In this document: one piece after another, positions 9,827-19,400 of the stretch
Position numbering within the stretch: position 1 is the first letter of the stretch
Layout of the letters: each line of letters begins with the position of its first letter
From: Planctomycetota bacterium
GTDB lineage: Bacteria > Planctomycetota > Planctomycetia > Pirellulales > Lacipirellulaceae
Direction: 5' to 3'
DNA: 64,000 nucleotides
Assembly (NCBI GenBank): GCA_029259945.1
Contig: JAJDEF010000040.1
Span: 27,335-91,334 of the forward strand
Program-made: the position numbers and the translations under genes
Notes under the pieces: generated by a model
The model's database searches: none
The model's input: the letters and a program-made list of their open reading frames with translations, nothing else
What the model was told of the DNA's origin: nothing

Positions 9827-11689
9827 ATGCAATTTAAAAAGCTCGGGCCTTATCATATTGGTAAGCAAATTGGCAAAGGCGGCATGGGGTCTGTTTTTGA
9901 AGCCACCCATGAGCAGGCTGGCGAGCGGGTTGCGATCAAATCACTCAGCCCACAGCTAGCAATGGCCGAGGGCTTTCGCGAACGATTCGAAGCGGAGATC
10001 GATTCGCTAAAAAAGCTTCAGCACGAAAACATTGTCCGGCTTTTTGGCTACGGCGAACAAGATGGCGTCTTGTTCTATTCGATGGAGCTGGTCGAAGGCA
10101 CCAGTCTCGAAGAAGAACTGGTTGCAGGACACCGTTTCGATTGGCGAGAAACCATCGACATCGGGGTTCAAGTTTGCCATGCCCTAAAGCATGCCCACGA
10201 CCACGGCGTGGTGCATCGCGACATCAAGCCGGCAAATATTCTCCTAACAGCAGACCACCGAATCAAAATTGCCGACTTCGGAATTGCCCGTTTGTTTGGC
10301 GGTTCGCAACTGACCATCGCAGGAGGAGTGTTAGGGACGGCTGACTACATGTCGCCTGAACAAGCCGATGGACAACCGGTGACCGAACGTTGCGATCAGT
10401 ACAGTCTGGGTGGCGTTCTCTATGCTTTACTGGCAGGACGTCCCCCATTCCTCGCCAAATCAATGCCCAAGATGTTGCAACTGCAACGTTTTGCCGAGCC
10501 AGAACCGGTCAGTCGGTATGCGTCCGATACTCCCGCTCAACTTGACCGGTTACTACAGCAACTGCTCGCCAAAGACCCGGCAGATCGATTTCCCAATGTG
10601 TTGGTTCTTGGCCGCCACATGGAAGCGATGATGAAAGCACTCTCTCGGCCGGTGAAGCCGAATGAGGAAGCTACGAAAAACCAAGTTCACAATTTATCCA
10701 CGCAAGCGAATCCCTCCGACGCAACGGCCGACTTTGCTAAAGAAGCCACCCACGCAACAGATTCGCCAATCGTCTTGCCACAAGACACCGAGTCCGTCGA
10801 AGCACCGCCCGACTTGTACGATGCGCCAACGCTCGACCAACCTCAAAAACCTACCAGGGATAAGGCGAACGTCCCCACTCAGCCAGATGCCGTACTGCCT
10901 GCGGAACCAAGATCCACGGCTAGTCATTTCATCACCGTCGACGAAGATGCCCGTCGCGAACGAGAACGGGCGCGTGGGAATCGATGGGTTTTAGCAACCC
11001 AGCTCGGCGGATTACTGGCCACTTTAGCCGTACTGGTCTGGGGTGGTTGGCAACTGATGCAGCCAGCCACTGCGGACGAACTCTACAACAAGATCTCGAC
11101 CGTACTAAGCGAGCAAGGCGAAGAGGGGCTTCGCACGGTCTCGGGCGAAATCGAGGAGTTCTTCGAGCGTTTTCCCGAAGACCTACGTACCGTGGAACTG
11201 AACCCGTGGAGAGAACGTCTCGAGTATCAGAGATTTGAACGCAATGCTCGAATACGGTCGCGTCTAAGTGGTGGGAAGATAAACAATCCGATTGAACGAA
11301 CGTATTACGAAGCAATGGCGGTCGCCGAAAACAACCCCAGTCGCGGTTTAGCAATGCTTCAAGCGATTTTAGCGCTGTACGATCCGCAAGATGCAACCGC
11401 TCAGCTTTCGGGAAAAATTCCTGGCAAATTAGACGACGTAAACTACCGTTGGCTGGCACTCATTCGCCGACAAATTGAAATTTCAGCCGAACGCATCGAC
11501 GAACAAGCTGCGACCCAATTACCGGCTTTGCACGAACGACTTGCGGCGGCGGCTAAGCTACTGGAAACCGACTCAGCTTCCGCCAGAAAAATGTACCAAG
11601 CAATCCTCGACCTCTACGGCAACCAAAGTTGGGCCCAAGAAGTTGTCTTCGAGGCACAGCGTGCATTAGACGAAACAAACGCCCCATAG
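9827..11689 (+). CDS. Membrane-anchored eukaryotic-like Ser/Thr protein kinase
   Basis: A 620-residue Hanks-type kinase. The ATG at 9827 is preferred because a GAGG lies seven bases upstream and the kinase fold starts at once. Visible elements: the glycine-rich loop IGKGGMGSVFEA, Lys38 in VAIKSL, the catalytic HRDIKPANILL with Asp132, the DFG at 150-152, and GTADYMSPEQADG as activation-segment end. The kinase domain covers about residues 8-265. A Pro/Thr-rich juxtamembrane linker follows, then one transmembrane helix (LGGLLATLAVLVWGGW, about 390-407) and an outer region of about 210 helical residues with tetratricopeptide-like spacing. All key catalytic residues are present, so activity is expected. 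Substrate and signal are unknown. It is followed after 35 bases by hemL on the same strand. Confidence 0.93.
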   Translation: MQFKKLGPYHIGKQIGKGGMGSVFEATHEQAGERVAIKSLSPQLAMAEGFRERFEAEIDSLKKLQHENIVRLFGYGEQDGVLFYSMELVEGTSLEEELVAGHRFDWRETIDIGVQVCHALKHAHDHGVVHRDIKPANILLTADHRIKIADFGIARLFGGSQLTIAGGVLGTADYMSPEQADGQPVTERCDQYSLGGVLYALLAGRPPFLAKSMPKMLQLQRFAEPEPVSRYASDTPAQLDRLLQQLLAKDPADRFPNVLVLGRHMEAMMKALSRPVKPNEEATKNQVHNLSTQANPSDATADFAKEATHATDSPIVLPQDTESVEAPPDLYDAPTLDQPQKPTRDKANVPTQPDAVLPAEPRSTASHFITVDEDARRERERARGNRWVLATQLGGLLATLAVLVWGGWQLMQPATADELYNKISTVLSEQGEEGLRTVSGEIEEFFERFPEDLRTVELNPWRERLEYQRFERNARIRSRLSGGKINNPIERTYYEAMAVAENNPSRGLAMLQAILALYDPQDATAQLSGKIPGKLDDVNYRWLALIRRQIEISAERIDEQAATQLPALHERLAAAAKLLETDSASARKMYQAILDLYGNQSWAQEVVFEAQRALDETNAP

Positions 11690-11724
11690 GCGGTAAACTA
11701 ACAACTGAAAAAGGATTTCTGAAC

Positions 11725-13026
11725 ATGCCTGACGATGCACCATCAAACCGTCAAGCCAGTGCCGTTGCGTTTCAGCGAGCACTCAAGCTGATGCCCGGGG
11801 GGGTGAATAGCCCGGCACGCGCTTTCGGGGCGGTGGGCGGTTCCCCTGTTTTTATCGAACGGGCCGAAGGGGCGTATCTCTTCGACATCGATGGCAATCG
11901 ATACGTCGACTACATCGGCTCCTGGGGCCCTCAAATTCTCGGACATCGTCATCCTGCCGTCATCGAGGCGTTGGAAAAAGCGTTGGCCCACGGCACCAGT
12001 TATGGTGCCCCAACCGAAGCCGAGAGCGAACTAGCAGAACGAATCATCGATGCAGTTACCTCCATCGAAAAAGTGCGTCTAGTAAGCTCCGGCACCGAAG
12101 CAACGATGAGCGCCATTCGACTAGCGCGAGGTTTCACCGGTCGCGATTTGATTGTCAAATTTGCAGGCAACTACCACGGGCATGTCGACAGTTTGCTGGT
12201 AGCAGCAGGCAGTTCCGCCGCCACGTTGGGAGCCCCCAGCTCACCGGGCGTAACGGCTGGTACAACGAAGGACACCCTGGTTTTAGAATACAACGATGTT
12301 GCCGCTTTAGAAAAATCGTTTGCAGAACATGGCAAGCAAATCGCCGCTGTCATCTTTGAACCCATTGTCGGCAACATGGGCGTCGTACGACCGAGCGACG
12401 AGTTTTGCCACTCACTCCGGCAACTCACACGCGAAAATGGCGCTTTGCTCATTTGCGACGAAGTGATGAGCGGTTTTCGAGTTGCATTTGGTGGGGCCCA
12501 AAGTTTATTAGCAATTGAACCCGACCTGACAACGCTCGGAAAAATCGTCGGTGGCGGCTTGCCTGTGGGCGCCTATGGCGGGCGGGCTGAAATCATGGAT
12601 CATATTCTGCCCGCCGGGCAAGTCTTTCAGGCAGGCACCTTAAGCGGCAACCCTCTCGCTACTGCCGCCGGATGTGCCACCCTGAAACAATTGAAAGAAC
12701 ATCCACCCTACGAGCGTCTTGAACAACTTTCAGCGCGACTTGAGCTGGGGCTGCGAAAAGCGGCTGAGGCGGCAGACGTTCCGCACACCCTAGCAAGAGT
12801 CGGCAGCATGATGACACTGTTTTTCAACGCCGAACCGATCATCAGTTGGCAGCAAGCAAGTCGTTGCGATACCGATCGTTTTGCAAGCTATTTTCGTCAC
12901 CTGCTAGACCACGGCATCTACATGCCCTGCAGCCAGTACGAAGCACTATTCGTCTCAGCAGCCCACACCGAAAACGACATCGACAAAACAATCGCAGCAG
13001 CAAACAAGGCACTGCAGATTTCTTAA
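11725..13026 (+). CDS. hemL: Glutamate-1-semialdehyde 2,1-aminomutase
   Basis: PLP enzyme that converts glutamate-1-semialdehyde to 5-aminolevulinate in the C5 route to tetrapyrroles, in the cytoplasm. The ATG at 11725 gives 433 residues, the usual family length, and AAGGA lies ten bases upstream. The N-terminus LMPGGVNSPARAFGAVGG is the family signature, followed by FIERAEGAYLFDIDGNRYVDY. Aminotransferase class III landmarks are SSGTEATMSAIRLARGFTGR, ICDEVMSGFR and TLGKIVGGGLPVGAYGG with the PLP lysine at residue 273. The same window encodes hemB and hemH, so three steps of the pathway lie within 24 kb but in different transcription units. The gene converges with tsaB across only 15 bases. 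Confidence 0.96.
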   Translation: MPDDAPSNRQASAVAFQRALKLMPGGVNSPARAFGAVGGSPVFIERAEGAYLFDIDGNRYVDYIGSWGPQILGHRHPAVIEALEKALAHGTSYGAPTEAESELAERIIDAVTSIEKVRLVSSGTEATMSAIRLARGFTGRDLIVKFAGNYHGHVDSLLVAAGSSAATLGAPSSPGVTAGTTKDTLVLEYNDVAALEKSFAEHGKQIAAVIFEPIVGNMGVVRPSDEFCHSLRQLTRENGALLICDEVMSGFRVAFGGAQSLLAIEPDLTTLGKIVGGGLPVGAYGGRAEIMDHILPAGQVFQAGTLSGNPLATAAGCATLKQLKEHPPYERLEQLSARLELGLRKAAEAADVPHTLARVGSMMTLFFNAEPIISWQQASRCDTDRFASYFRHLLDHGIYMPCSQYEALFVSAAHTENDIDKTIAAANKALQIS

Positions 13027-13041
13027 ATGCCCGTGTTAACT

Positions 13042-13734
13042 TCACGCTTGCGGCTTAGCCGCCGCCACCTTCTCCTCAGCGGCACTTTTTCGATAGTAAT
13101 GCGGAACCAGTTGCAGTGGGTCATCGCTCTCGCCACTTAGAAAGGCTTCGATTCCCAATCGTCCCACCACCGCTGCTTGAGGAGCCCAAGTGGCTTCGTC
13201 AGCCATGCGAACCCCGGCGGGTAAACGTTCCGCTAGTTTTTTCAACGGCGGTCCAACCACGGAGTCGCCTTCGCGCAACTCTGCCAACCACTCCTCAATG
13301 CCCATGATAGAAACCTCGGGGGCAGTCTCCTTTTCTTCCTCAGTAAAACAGGCAACAAAAAGTTCTTGACGTTGTGCATCGAGAATAGCCCACAATCGCG
13401 GTTGCTTGGAATGCACACCCGCCGCTATGGCTGACAGGGTAGGGATTCCGATTAGCTTGGCTTGGGACGCATAGGCAAACGTCTTGGCAACGGTGACTCC
13501 AATTCGCAAGCCCGTAAACGACCCCGGGCCGGTGGTGACACAAATAAGATCGAGATCGCCCGCTCGCCAATCACACCGGTCGAGCATTTCGTGCAAAGCC
13601 GGCAACAATGACTGCGCAGAGCGTTGATCACCAGGGAGCGTGAGTACTTCGACCAGAGTCACCTCATCGTCTTGGGCAGTCAACGCCGCCACGGTACCTA
13701 TGCGTTCACTAGTTTCGAGGGCAACCACACGCAC
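13042..13734 (-). CDS. tsaB: TsaB, partner in tRNA threonylcarbamoyladenosine synthesis
   Basis: A 230-residue ASKHA-fold protein that pairs with TsaD and TsaE to install t6A37 on tRNAs reading ANN codons. The start is GTG. Diagnostic segments are LALETSERIG-type N-terminus (VVALETSERIGTVAAL), the signature TTGPGSFTGLRIGVTVAKTF, and IPTLSAIAAG. AILDAQRQELFVACF corresponds to the conserved strand near the dimer interface. The length is typical for YeaZ/TsaB. TsaD is not in the window. It is convergent with hemL. Confidence 0.92.
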   Translation of the reverse strand: MRVVALETSERIGTVAALTAQDDEVTLVEVLTLPGDQRSAQSLLPALHEMLDRCDWRAGDLDLICVTTGPGSFTGLRIGVTVAKTFAYASQAKLIGIPTLSAIAAGVHSKQPRLWAILDAQRQELFVACFTEEEKETAPEVSIMGIEEWLAELREGDSVVGPPLKKLAERLPAGVRMADEATWAPQAAVVGRLGIEAFLSGESDDPLQLVPHYYRKSAAEEKVAAAKPQA

Positions 13735-14111
13735 AACTAATACCTACCTGTACTCAAAGTGACAAACCAGAACAGAGCCCGTGAACCTACCAAGCCAACG
13801 CATGGGTTCCAAGACTCGCTACACGATATACTCAGATGTCTTTCACCTATCCGAAGCTAAGCAAAGAGTATGTGGGAGGCGTCTCCGACGCCGATTGTGC
13901 AGAGTTTACGACTCTCGACGTCGGAGACGCCTCCCACAGCGACTTAGTAGTTGCCCTGCCAAAGGCCTGACGTGTCCTTGACCCCCTAGTTCAAGCAACT
14001 TAAACTGGCGGATTGGCATTTGTGAGCGGTGAAGGGTGACCGTAGCTTTGAACAATGCCAACCCAACCGCTGCCCGCCTTTTTTTGCTCTTAGCTACAGG
14101 TCGACTCCTCG
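13735..14111. other. Gene-free interval with a hairpin repeat and a structured T-ended segment
   Basis: No gene is supported here. It holds a family A hairpin repeat (13871-13938) and, just before the phosphoesterase gene, a GC-rich segment ending in a T run (14006-14085) whose pairings are described in a separate finding. Confidence 0.6.
13871..13938. repeat. Hairpin repeat, family A (copy 1)
   Basis: Perfect 20-base inverted arms TGTGGGAGGCGTCTCCGACG at 13871-13890 and its reverse complement at 13919-13938, around a 28-base loop. A second, slightly diverged copy lies at 27753-27821. The shared arm sequence in unrelated places marks a dispersed REP-like family. Confidence 0.85.
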
Positions 14112-14864
14112 GTGAAACGCGCGATAATTAGCGACATCCACGGCAATCTTGAGGCTCTGAATGGAGTGCTCGCACATATTGCCGATCAAAACGTCGATGA
14201 GATTTTTTGTCTCGGCGACGTCATCGGCTACGGCCCCAATCCGTGCGAGTGCCTCGATCTAGTGATTGAAAAAACAAAACTCGGCCTGCTCGGCAACCAC
14301 GATCAAGGGGCGATGTTCGATCCAGAAGGATTTAATAGCGGAGCGGAACGGGCAATTTTCTGGACGCGCGAGCAGCTAGAAAACTCAGGCAGTAATCGCG
14401 ATCAAATTGATGCCCGTTGGGACTTTCTAGGGACAGCACCCCGATTGCATCGTGACGACCCTTGGCTTTACGTCCATGGCTCGCCACGAAATCCGGTCAA
14501 CGAGTACGTTTTTCCAGAAGATATCTATAACCAAAAGAAAATGGAAAAACTCTACGGACTCATTACCAAAGGTTGCTTTCAAGGGCACACGCATGTGCCA
14601 GGTGTCTTCCTCGAGAGCTTAGAATTCATCACGCCAGATCAAACAGACAACGTGTTTCGTATCCGTGACGAAAAGTTTATGATAAACGTCGGCTCTGTCG
14701 GGCAGCCTCGAGACGGTGATTCTCGGTCGTGCTATATCGTTCAAGAAGAAGATCAAATAACATTCCATCGAGTGGAATACGACTTTAGCGTAACCGCTGA
14801 AAAAATTTACCAGATATCAGACCTGGACAACTTTTTGGGAGACCGCATCAAGGAAGGGCGGTAA
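14112..14864 (+). CDS. Calcineurin-like metallophosphoesterase
   Basis: A 250-residue protein beginning at GTG with the metal-binding signature ISDIHGNLEAL (Asp8, His10), then CLGDVIGYGPNPCECLDL (Asp), LLGNHDQGAM (Asn, His), YVHGSPRN (His) and FQGHTHVPG (His-x-His). These are the five blocks of two-metal phosphodiesterases of the YfcE/MJ0936 class. The GYGPNP sequence after the GD block and the long second half are typical of the subgroup sometimes annotated as phosphodiesterase or diadenosine tetraphosphatase-like. Substrate cannot be read from sequence. It is upstream of yidC by 136 bases on the same strand and could share its transcript. Confidence 0.88.
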   Translation: MKRAIISDIHGNLEALNGVLAHIADQNVDEIFCLGDVIGYGPNPCECLDLVIEKTKLGLLGNHDQGAMFDPEGFNSGAERAIFWTREQLENSGSNRDQIDARWDFLGTAPRLHRDDPWLYVHGSPRNPVNEYVFPEDIYNQKKMEKLYGLITKGCFQGHTHVPGVFLESLEFITPDQTDNVFRIRDEKFMINVGSVGQPRDGDSRSCYIVQEEDQITFHRVEYDFSVTAEKIYQISDLDNFLGDRIKEGR

Positions 14865-15000
14865 TTGAAGTAACGAAGCCGATCAGTCCACGTAAGTCAC
14901 CTTGGATTGTCTCTCGGCCCTCAGTAGTAACGCTACAACAACACTCGCTTAAGATTCCGCGCTCCCCACCTCAAGAATACCAACCGAAGGATCACTCCAC

Positions 15001-17304
15001 GTGGACCAACGTCGTGTCGTCGCCTTTTTGGCGCTCTCCTTTCTTGTGCTGATACTGCTTACTCCAAAGCAGCCAGAAAACAAGGAAAACAAGAAACTTC
15101 CACCGCCTGACGCTGAGCAAGCCCAGGTCGAGCAGCTGGCCGAACCATCTACCGAAACAGCCGCGTCGCTTGCCCCGCTCGTGGAACTTGCAGACCGAGA
15201 TGCGGCTGAGCAACCCGCTGACGTCGATCTAGAATATGTCACACTAGGTTCGGTCGCCGAAGATTCGCCCTATCGCCTGCTAGTCACGCTCACGAACCAG
15301 GGCGCTGCCGTTCGTCGAGTCGAATTATCCAGTCCTCGATTTCGTGACTTGCACGATCGTGGTGGCTATCTAGGCCATTTGGAACTCATCGCCGATACCA
15401 GCCCAGGCTTGCGCGTCCTGGCCGTGGGTGCAGGCACGCCCGCTGCCATTGCAACCATTCAGCAAGGCGACCGGCTACTCTCCGCCACGGCAGCAAAAGG
15501 GGAACCAACCGATCTTCACGTCCCCAACGATCTCGCCAAATTTCTCGCCAAACACCATCCAGACGAAGAAATTACACTCACAGTGATGCGCGGCGAACAG
15601 CAAATCGACATCGCCGTCACATTGAATCGCCGACCTCTAGAAGTCATCCGCCCCGAAGCAGACAACGTGTTGATGCGGACCGACAAGCTCCCCCCCGATT
15701 TTGTTGATCCACCCTCGTTCCAATTCACTCTCGGTCGAATTGGAAACGCAAAAATTGCCGACGGGCTGGACGAAATTTCAGGGGTGAAACTCCGCGATAG
15801 CAATTGGGAAATCGTCGACCGCAATGAAACAAGTGTGACTTTTCGTAAACAACTCCCCCAATATGGTGTCGAGGTTCTCAAACGGTATCTTGTCGAGCCA
15901 GTACCTGCCGAACAACAAGCCAATGTCAACTACTCCGGCTATGGGCTCAAGTTAGACATCGAGGTACGCAACCTCGGCGAACAGGCATTAGAATTGGCCT
16001 ACCGTCTCGACGGCCCAAATGGTTTGCCCATGGAAAGTTGGTGGTTTGCGAACAAGATTGGCCGCAACTGGGGAGGCGCGGGAATCCGCGACGTCATCGC
16101 TCGCTACGAAGGCAACAGTACAGTCCAGTTTGACCCCACCACCATTGCCAAAGGCGATGCCGAGCCACTCCAAGGCCCTCCCCTGGCTTATATTGGCGTC
16201 GATGCACAGTATTTTTCTGCCGTCATGCTACCTATCAAATCGGTGCCTGACGAAATCTGGATCGACGAAGCCCAAATGGTACTCCTTGGCCCAAAACCGA
16301 AAGCTCGCTCGTCCGAAGGTCGCTTTGCCAATGTGACTTTCCGACTAAACAGTCTTCCACAAGTCATTCAGGCTGGTAAATCACTACACCATTCCTACGA
16401 GATCTTCACCGGTCCGAAGCGACCCGACCTGCTCGACCAATATAAGACTCACGGCGGCATGCCATACACACTGAACGACTTGATGTACTACGGTTGGTTC
16501 AGTGGTGTAGCAAAAATCATGCTCGGGGTGTTGCACTTTTTCTATGGCATCACACGCAACTATGGCATCGCCATTATCTTATTAACGGTACTCGTGCGTA
16601 GCTGCATGTTTCCGATCAGTCGCAAGCAAGCCCAAAGCATGGCCAAGATGCAGCTACTGAAACCAGAGATGGATAAGCTCAAAGAAAAGTACAAAAACGA
16701 CATGCAGAAGCAGTCGTCGGCCATGCAGGAGCTATACCGGAAGCACAATATCAACCCGATCGCTGGCTGCCTGCCCATGTTTGTGCAACTGCCCATCTTT
16801 TTGGGCCTCTATCGCTCTTTGATGGTCGATGTCGAATTACGGCAAGCGCCGCTCCTGGGCGAATCCATTCGCTGGTGCTCGAACCTTGCCGCGCCCGACA
16901 TGTTCCTAGATTGGTCGCCCTGGATGCCTGCTTTTATTAACGACGGCATCGGCATCACGGGACTCGGCCCGTATCTCAACGTCCTGCCGCTCATCACCAT
17001 CGTGCTGTTCTTGCTACAGCAAAAACTGTTCATGCCTGAACCTGCCAACGAACAGGCGGCCATGCAGCAAAAAATCATGAAGTTTATGATGTTGTTTATG
17101 GGCTTATTGTTCTTCAAAGTTGCCAGTGGATTGTGCCTTTACTTCATTGCTTCAAGTATCTGGGGAATCGCCGAGCGGAAACTTATCCCCTCGCCGACGG
17201 CCCCCGCCACTGCCCCGTCAGACACCACGGCAACTTTGCCAGACCGCAGAAGTAAAAACGGTTCCCAGAAAAACAAAAAAACAAAGAAGAAGAAAAAACG
17301 CTAG
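15001..17304 (+). CDS. yidC: Membrane protein insertase YidC with inserted PDZ-like domain
   Basis: Inserts proteins into the inner membrane, alone or with SecYEG. It starts at GTG; residues 6-22 form the N-terminal transmembrane helix. The large periplasmic domain is present, and inside it residues of about 135-212 (LRVLAVGAGTPAAIATIQQG ... ITLTVMRG) read as a PDZ domain, giving 767 residues against about 550 in E. coli. The insertase core follows: IMLGVLHFFYGITRNYGIAI, then LLTVLVRSCMFPISRKQ with the conserved membrane-buried Arg, the cytoplasmic helical hairpin KMQLLKPEMDKLKEKYKND, and NINPIAGCLPMFVQLPIFLG. The C-terminal tail is a run of Lys and Arg, as in proteins that dock to ribosomes. 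It lies just ahead of mnmE, a common bacterial order. Confidence 0.95.
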   Translation: MDQRRVVAFLALSFLVLILLTPKQPENKENKKLPPPDAEQAQVEQLAEPSTETAASLAPLVELADRDAAEQPADVDLEYVTLGSVAEDSPYRLLVTLTNQGAAVRRVELSSPRFRDLHDRGGYLGHLELIADTSPGLRVLAVGAGTPAAIATIQQGDRLLSATAAKGEPTDLHVPNDLAKFLAKHHPDEEITLTVMRGEQQIDIAVTLNRRPLEVIRPEADNVLMRTDKLPPDFVDPPSFQFTLGRIGNAKIADGLDEISGVKLRDSNWEIVDRNETSVTFRKQLPQYGVEVLKRYLVEPVPAEQQANVNYSGYGLKLDIEVRNLGEQALELAYRLDGPNGLPMESWWFANKIGRNWGGAGIRDVIARYEGNSTVQFDPTTIAKGDAEPLQGPPLAYIGVDAQYFSAVMLPIKSVPDEIWIDEAQMVLLGPKPKARSSEGRFANVTFRLNSLPQVIQAGKSLHHSYEIFTGPKRPDLLDQYKTHGGMPYTLNDLMYYGWFSGVAKIMLGVLHFFYGITRNYGIAIILLTVLVRSCMFPISRKQAQSMAKMQLLKPEMDKLKEKYKNDMQKQSSAMQELYRKHNINPIAGCLPMFVQLPIFLGLYRSLMVDVELRQAPLLGESIRWCSNLAAPDMFLDWSPWMPAFINDGIGITGLGPYLNVLPLITIVLFLLQQKLFMPEPANEQAAMQQKIMKFMMLFMGLLFFKVASGLCLYFIASSIWGIAERKLIPSPTAPATAPSDTTATLPDRRSKNGSQKNKKTKKKKKR

Positions 17305-17367
17305 ACATCTGCATAATATCGATTCTGGATCGCCCTAGGTCGCAATGCCATGCACCTAACTCCGTGC

Positions 17368-17395
17368 TCTCTGTGCCTCTGTGGTAAATCCAAAA
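17368..17395. repeat. Half copy of a dispersed repeat (family D)
   Basis: The words GCTCTCTGTGCCTCTGTGGT between yidC and mnmE match the right arm of the complete hairpin at 41627-41700 and another half copy near 27852. Only one arm is present, so this is a truncated member. Confidence 0.55.
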
Positions 17396-17420
17396 TGACG
17401 CCCTCTTTCTAGTGTGTCCC

Positions 17421-18797
17421 ATGGGTTACGATCTCAACGACACCATTGCCGCGATTAGTACCCCTGCGGGCGGCGCTGCACGCGGAATGATTCGCATTAG
17501 CGGCCCCCAAACACTCGACTGTCTGGCCAAATTTTTTTCTTGTGAAAACAACGCCACGCTCAAGGAAATCAAAGTTCCCACCGTACTCCAAGGGACGTTC
17601 CATTGCAAAAATCCAAAGCTAGATATTCCCGGTGATCTTTTTCTATGGCCCACCGATCGCAGTTATACCCGTCAGCCCTCGGCGGAGTTACATACCTTGG
17701 GATCGCCCCCCTTACTCGAAGCAGCCCTCTATGCGGTCTGCACGCAGGGTGCACGAGTTGCGGAGCCTGGAGAATTCACGTTACGTGCTTTTCTTGCCGG
17801 GCGGATGGATCTCACCCAAGCCGAAGCCGTACTAGGCGTGATTGACGCACGCGATCAGCAATCGCTCAACACGGCCTTAGCTCAGCTCGCAGGGGGACTT
17901 TCGCAGCCGCTCACCGAACTCCGAGAAACCCTTTTGCAGATACTCGCTGAGCTAGAAGCAGGCCTCGACTTTGTCGACGAAGATATTGAATTCATCTCTC
18001 ACGAGGTGCTCAAGGAACGACTCACTGAAGCGCAGCAAACGGTTCTTGAAGCGATCGAACAAATTTCCAGCCGTGCAGATACCTTGGATATGCCACGGGT
18101 CGCACTCCTCGGCGCGCCAAATGTGGGCAAAAGCAGTTTATTTAATGCGCTAATCGCCACAGGCAAGCAAGATGTGCAGGCACTCGTCTCCGATCAATCT
18201 GGCACGACACGCGACTACGTGACTGCCGTCCTACAGCTTGAAGGTCTTGCCTGTCTATTAGTCGACACCGCAGGTCAAGAAACATCGCCTTCCGGCGAAT
18301 CCATTGAACAGTCCGCTCAAAAAATGGCCAGCGAGCAAGTTCGACAGGCAAACCTACGGCTGGTTTGTATCGACACGCTGACAGACAAGGCTACTCTCCA
18401 ACACGACCATTTAGGCGATGCCGATTCTTACCTCATCATTCATACCAAGTCCGACCTCGATACAAATTCAATTGCAAACGAAAAGGTCATTGCGTGCAGC
18501 AGCGTCACCGGGGCAGGCATCGAGACGCTTCGTCGACAGATTCGTGAACAACTTATCAATGCCATCGAAAATGAGGGCGGGGCAGTTGCTGCCACGTCAG
18601 CCCGATGCACCGACAGCCTTCACCGCGCGAACGAAGCATTAACACGGTCTCGGCGGCTCGTTGAACATGCTGGCGACGAAGAGCTACTCGCCGCTGAAAT
18701 TCGAGACGCCCTCACCGAGTTAGGCCGTGTCGTGGGTGCCGTCTATACCGACGATATTCTGGACCGAATTTTCAGCCAATTTTGCATCGGCAAATAA
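17421..18797 (+). CDS. mnmE: MnmE, tRNA uridine-5 carboxymethylaminomethyl modification GTPase
   Basis: With MnmG it modifies the wobble uridine of several tRNAs in the cytoplasm. The ATG at 17421 (458 residues) is preferred; a GTG nine bases upstream is also in frame. The N-terminal folate-binding domain starts DTIAAISTPAGGAARGMIRISG. The G domain shows GAPNVGKSSLFNAL (Walker A), DQSGTTRDYV (the potassium-loop switch I), LVDTAGQE (switch II) and HTKSDLD, a slight variation of the usual NKxD box. The last residues FCIGK form the essential C-terminal CxGK motif. Its position after yidC is the typical one. Confidence 0.95.
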   Translation: MGYDLNDTIAAISTPAGGAARGMIRISGPQTLDCLAKFFSCENNATLKEIKVPTVLQGTFHCKNPKLDIPGDLFLWPTDRSYTRQPSAELHTLGSPPLLEAALYAVCTQGARVAEPGEFTLRAFLAGRMDLTQAEAVLGVIDARDQQSLNTALAQLAGGLSQPLTELRETLLQILAELEAGLDFVDEDIEFISHEVLKERLTEAQQTVLEAIEQISSRADTLDMPRVALLGAPNVGKSSLFNALIATGKQDVQALVSDQSGTTRDYVTAVLQLEGLACLLVDTAGQETSPSGESIEQSAQKMASEQVRQANLRLVCIDTLTDKATLQHDHLGDADSYLIIHTKSDLDTNSIANEKVIACSSVTGAGIETLRRQIREQLINAIENEGGAVAATSARCTDSLHRANEALTRSRRLVEHAGDEELLAAEIRDALTELGRVVGAVYTDDILDRIFSQFCIGK

Positions 18798-19400
18798 ATT
18801 GGTTCTTCGCGAAAGTTAGAGGCTAGAAACAAGAGAAACCACAGATGAACACGGATATCTAAGAAACGAAAAACGTAACCATTCACAAGACAAAAGGCGA
18901 ATCGGCCTCTCGCAAAGGCGCAAAGGAACAAAAATAGTCTCTCGCAGAGACGCCGAGACGGCAGAGTCGTTGAGTTGACTGTTACACGGTTCTTCCGACA
19001 ATCAGCATTTCGATATTTGTTGCTCCTGTTATTTCTACACACATTTCCTCTGCCGTTTCTGCGACTCTGCGTGATTCTCATACTTTTTTTGCGCCTTAGC
19101 GCCTTTGCGAGAAACTTTTACAAAGACCCTTCCAGCGCCGCCGCTTCTTCACGTGCTTCTCGACTTGAGGCAATCCTAAAAAATCACACTCTTTTGGGTT
19201 ACTCCCGTTCTCAGATTTCCATAGCCTAAAAATAGCCAATTTTCTTCTCACAACTTCCGGCTCCTCGATAAATAACGGGTATGTTTGAGTTGGATATCCG
19301 TTTGTTACTTGCGATCAACGCGATCAACTGAAACCCAGAGATTTGATTGCATTTGCCCACATAGCAGCCCCACCTCCCCGCCCTCCCTACGAAAATAACG
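18798..19400. other. Gene-free interval made largely of repeats
   Basis: No coding sequence is supported. Around 18837-18860 lies a short word resembling family E (CCACAGATGAACACGGATAT), and 18907-19115 is a family C element. The remaining 285 bases before the M28 peptidase gene are AT-rich and presumably contain its promoter; I could not fix one. Confidence 0.6.
18907..19115. repeat. Nested inverted repeat, family C (copy 1)
   Basis: Outer arms CTCTCGCAAAGGCGCAAAGG (from 18907) and its imperfect complement ending GCGCCTTTGCGAGAAAC near 19114; an inner pair around CTCGCAGAGACGCCGAGACG (from 18941) and TCTGCCGTTTCTGCGACTCT (from 19050). Related elements are at 21076-21236, 28677-28932 and, shortened, 42063-42112. 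Confidence 0.8.
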
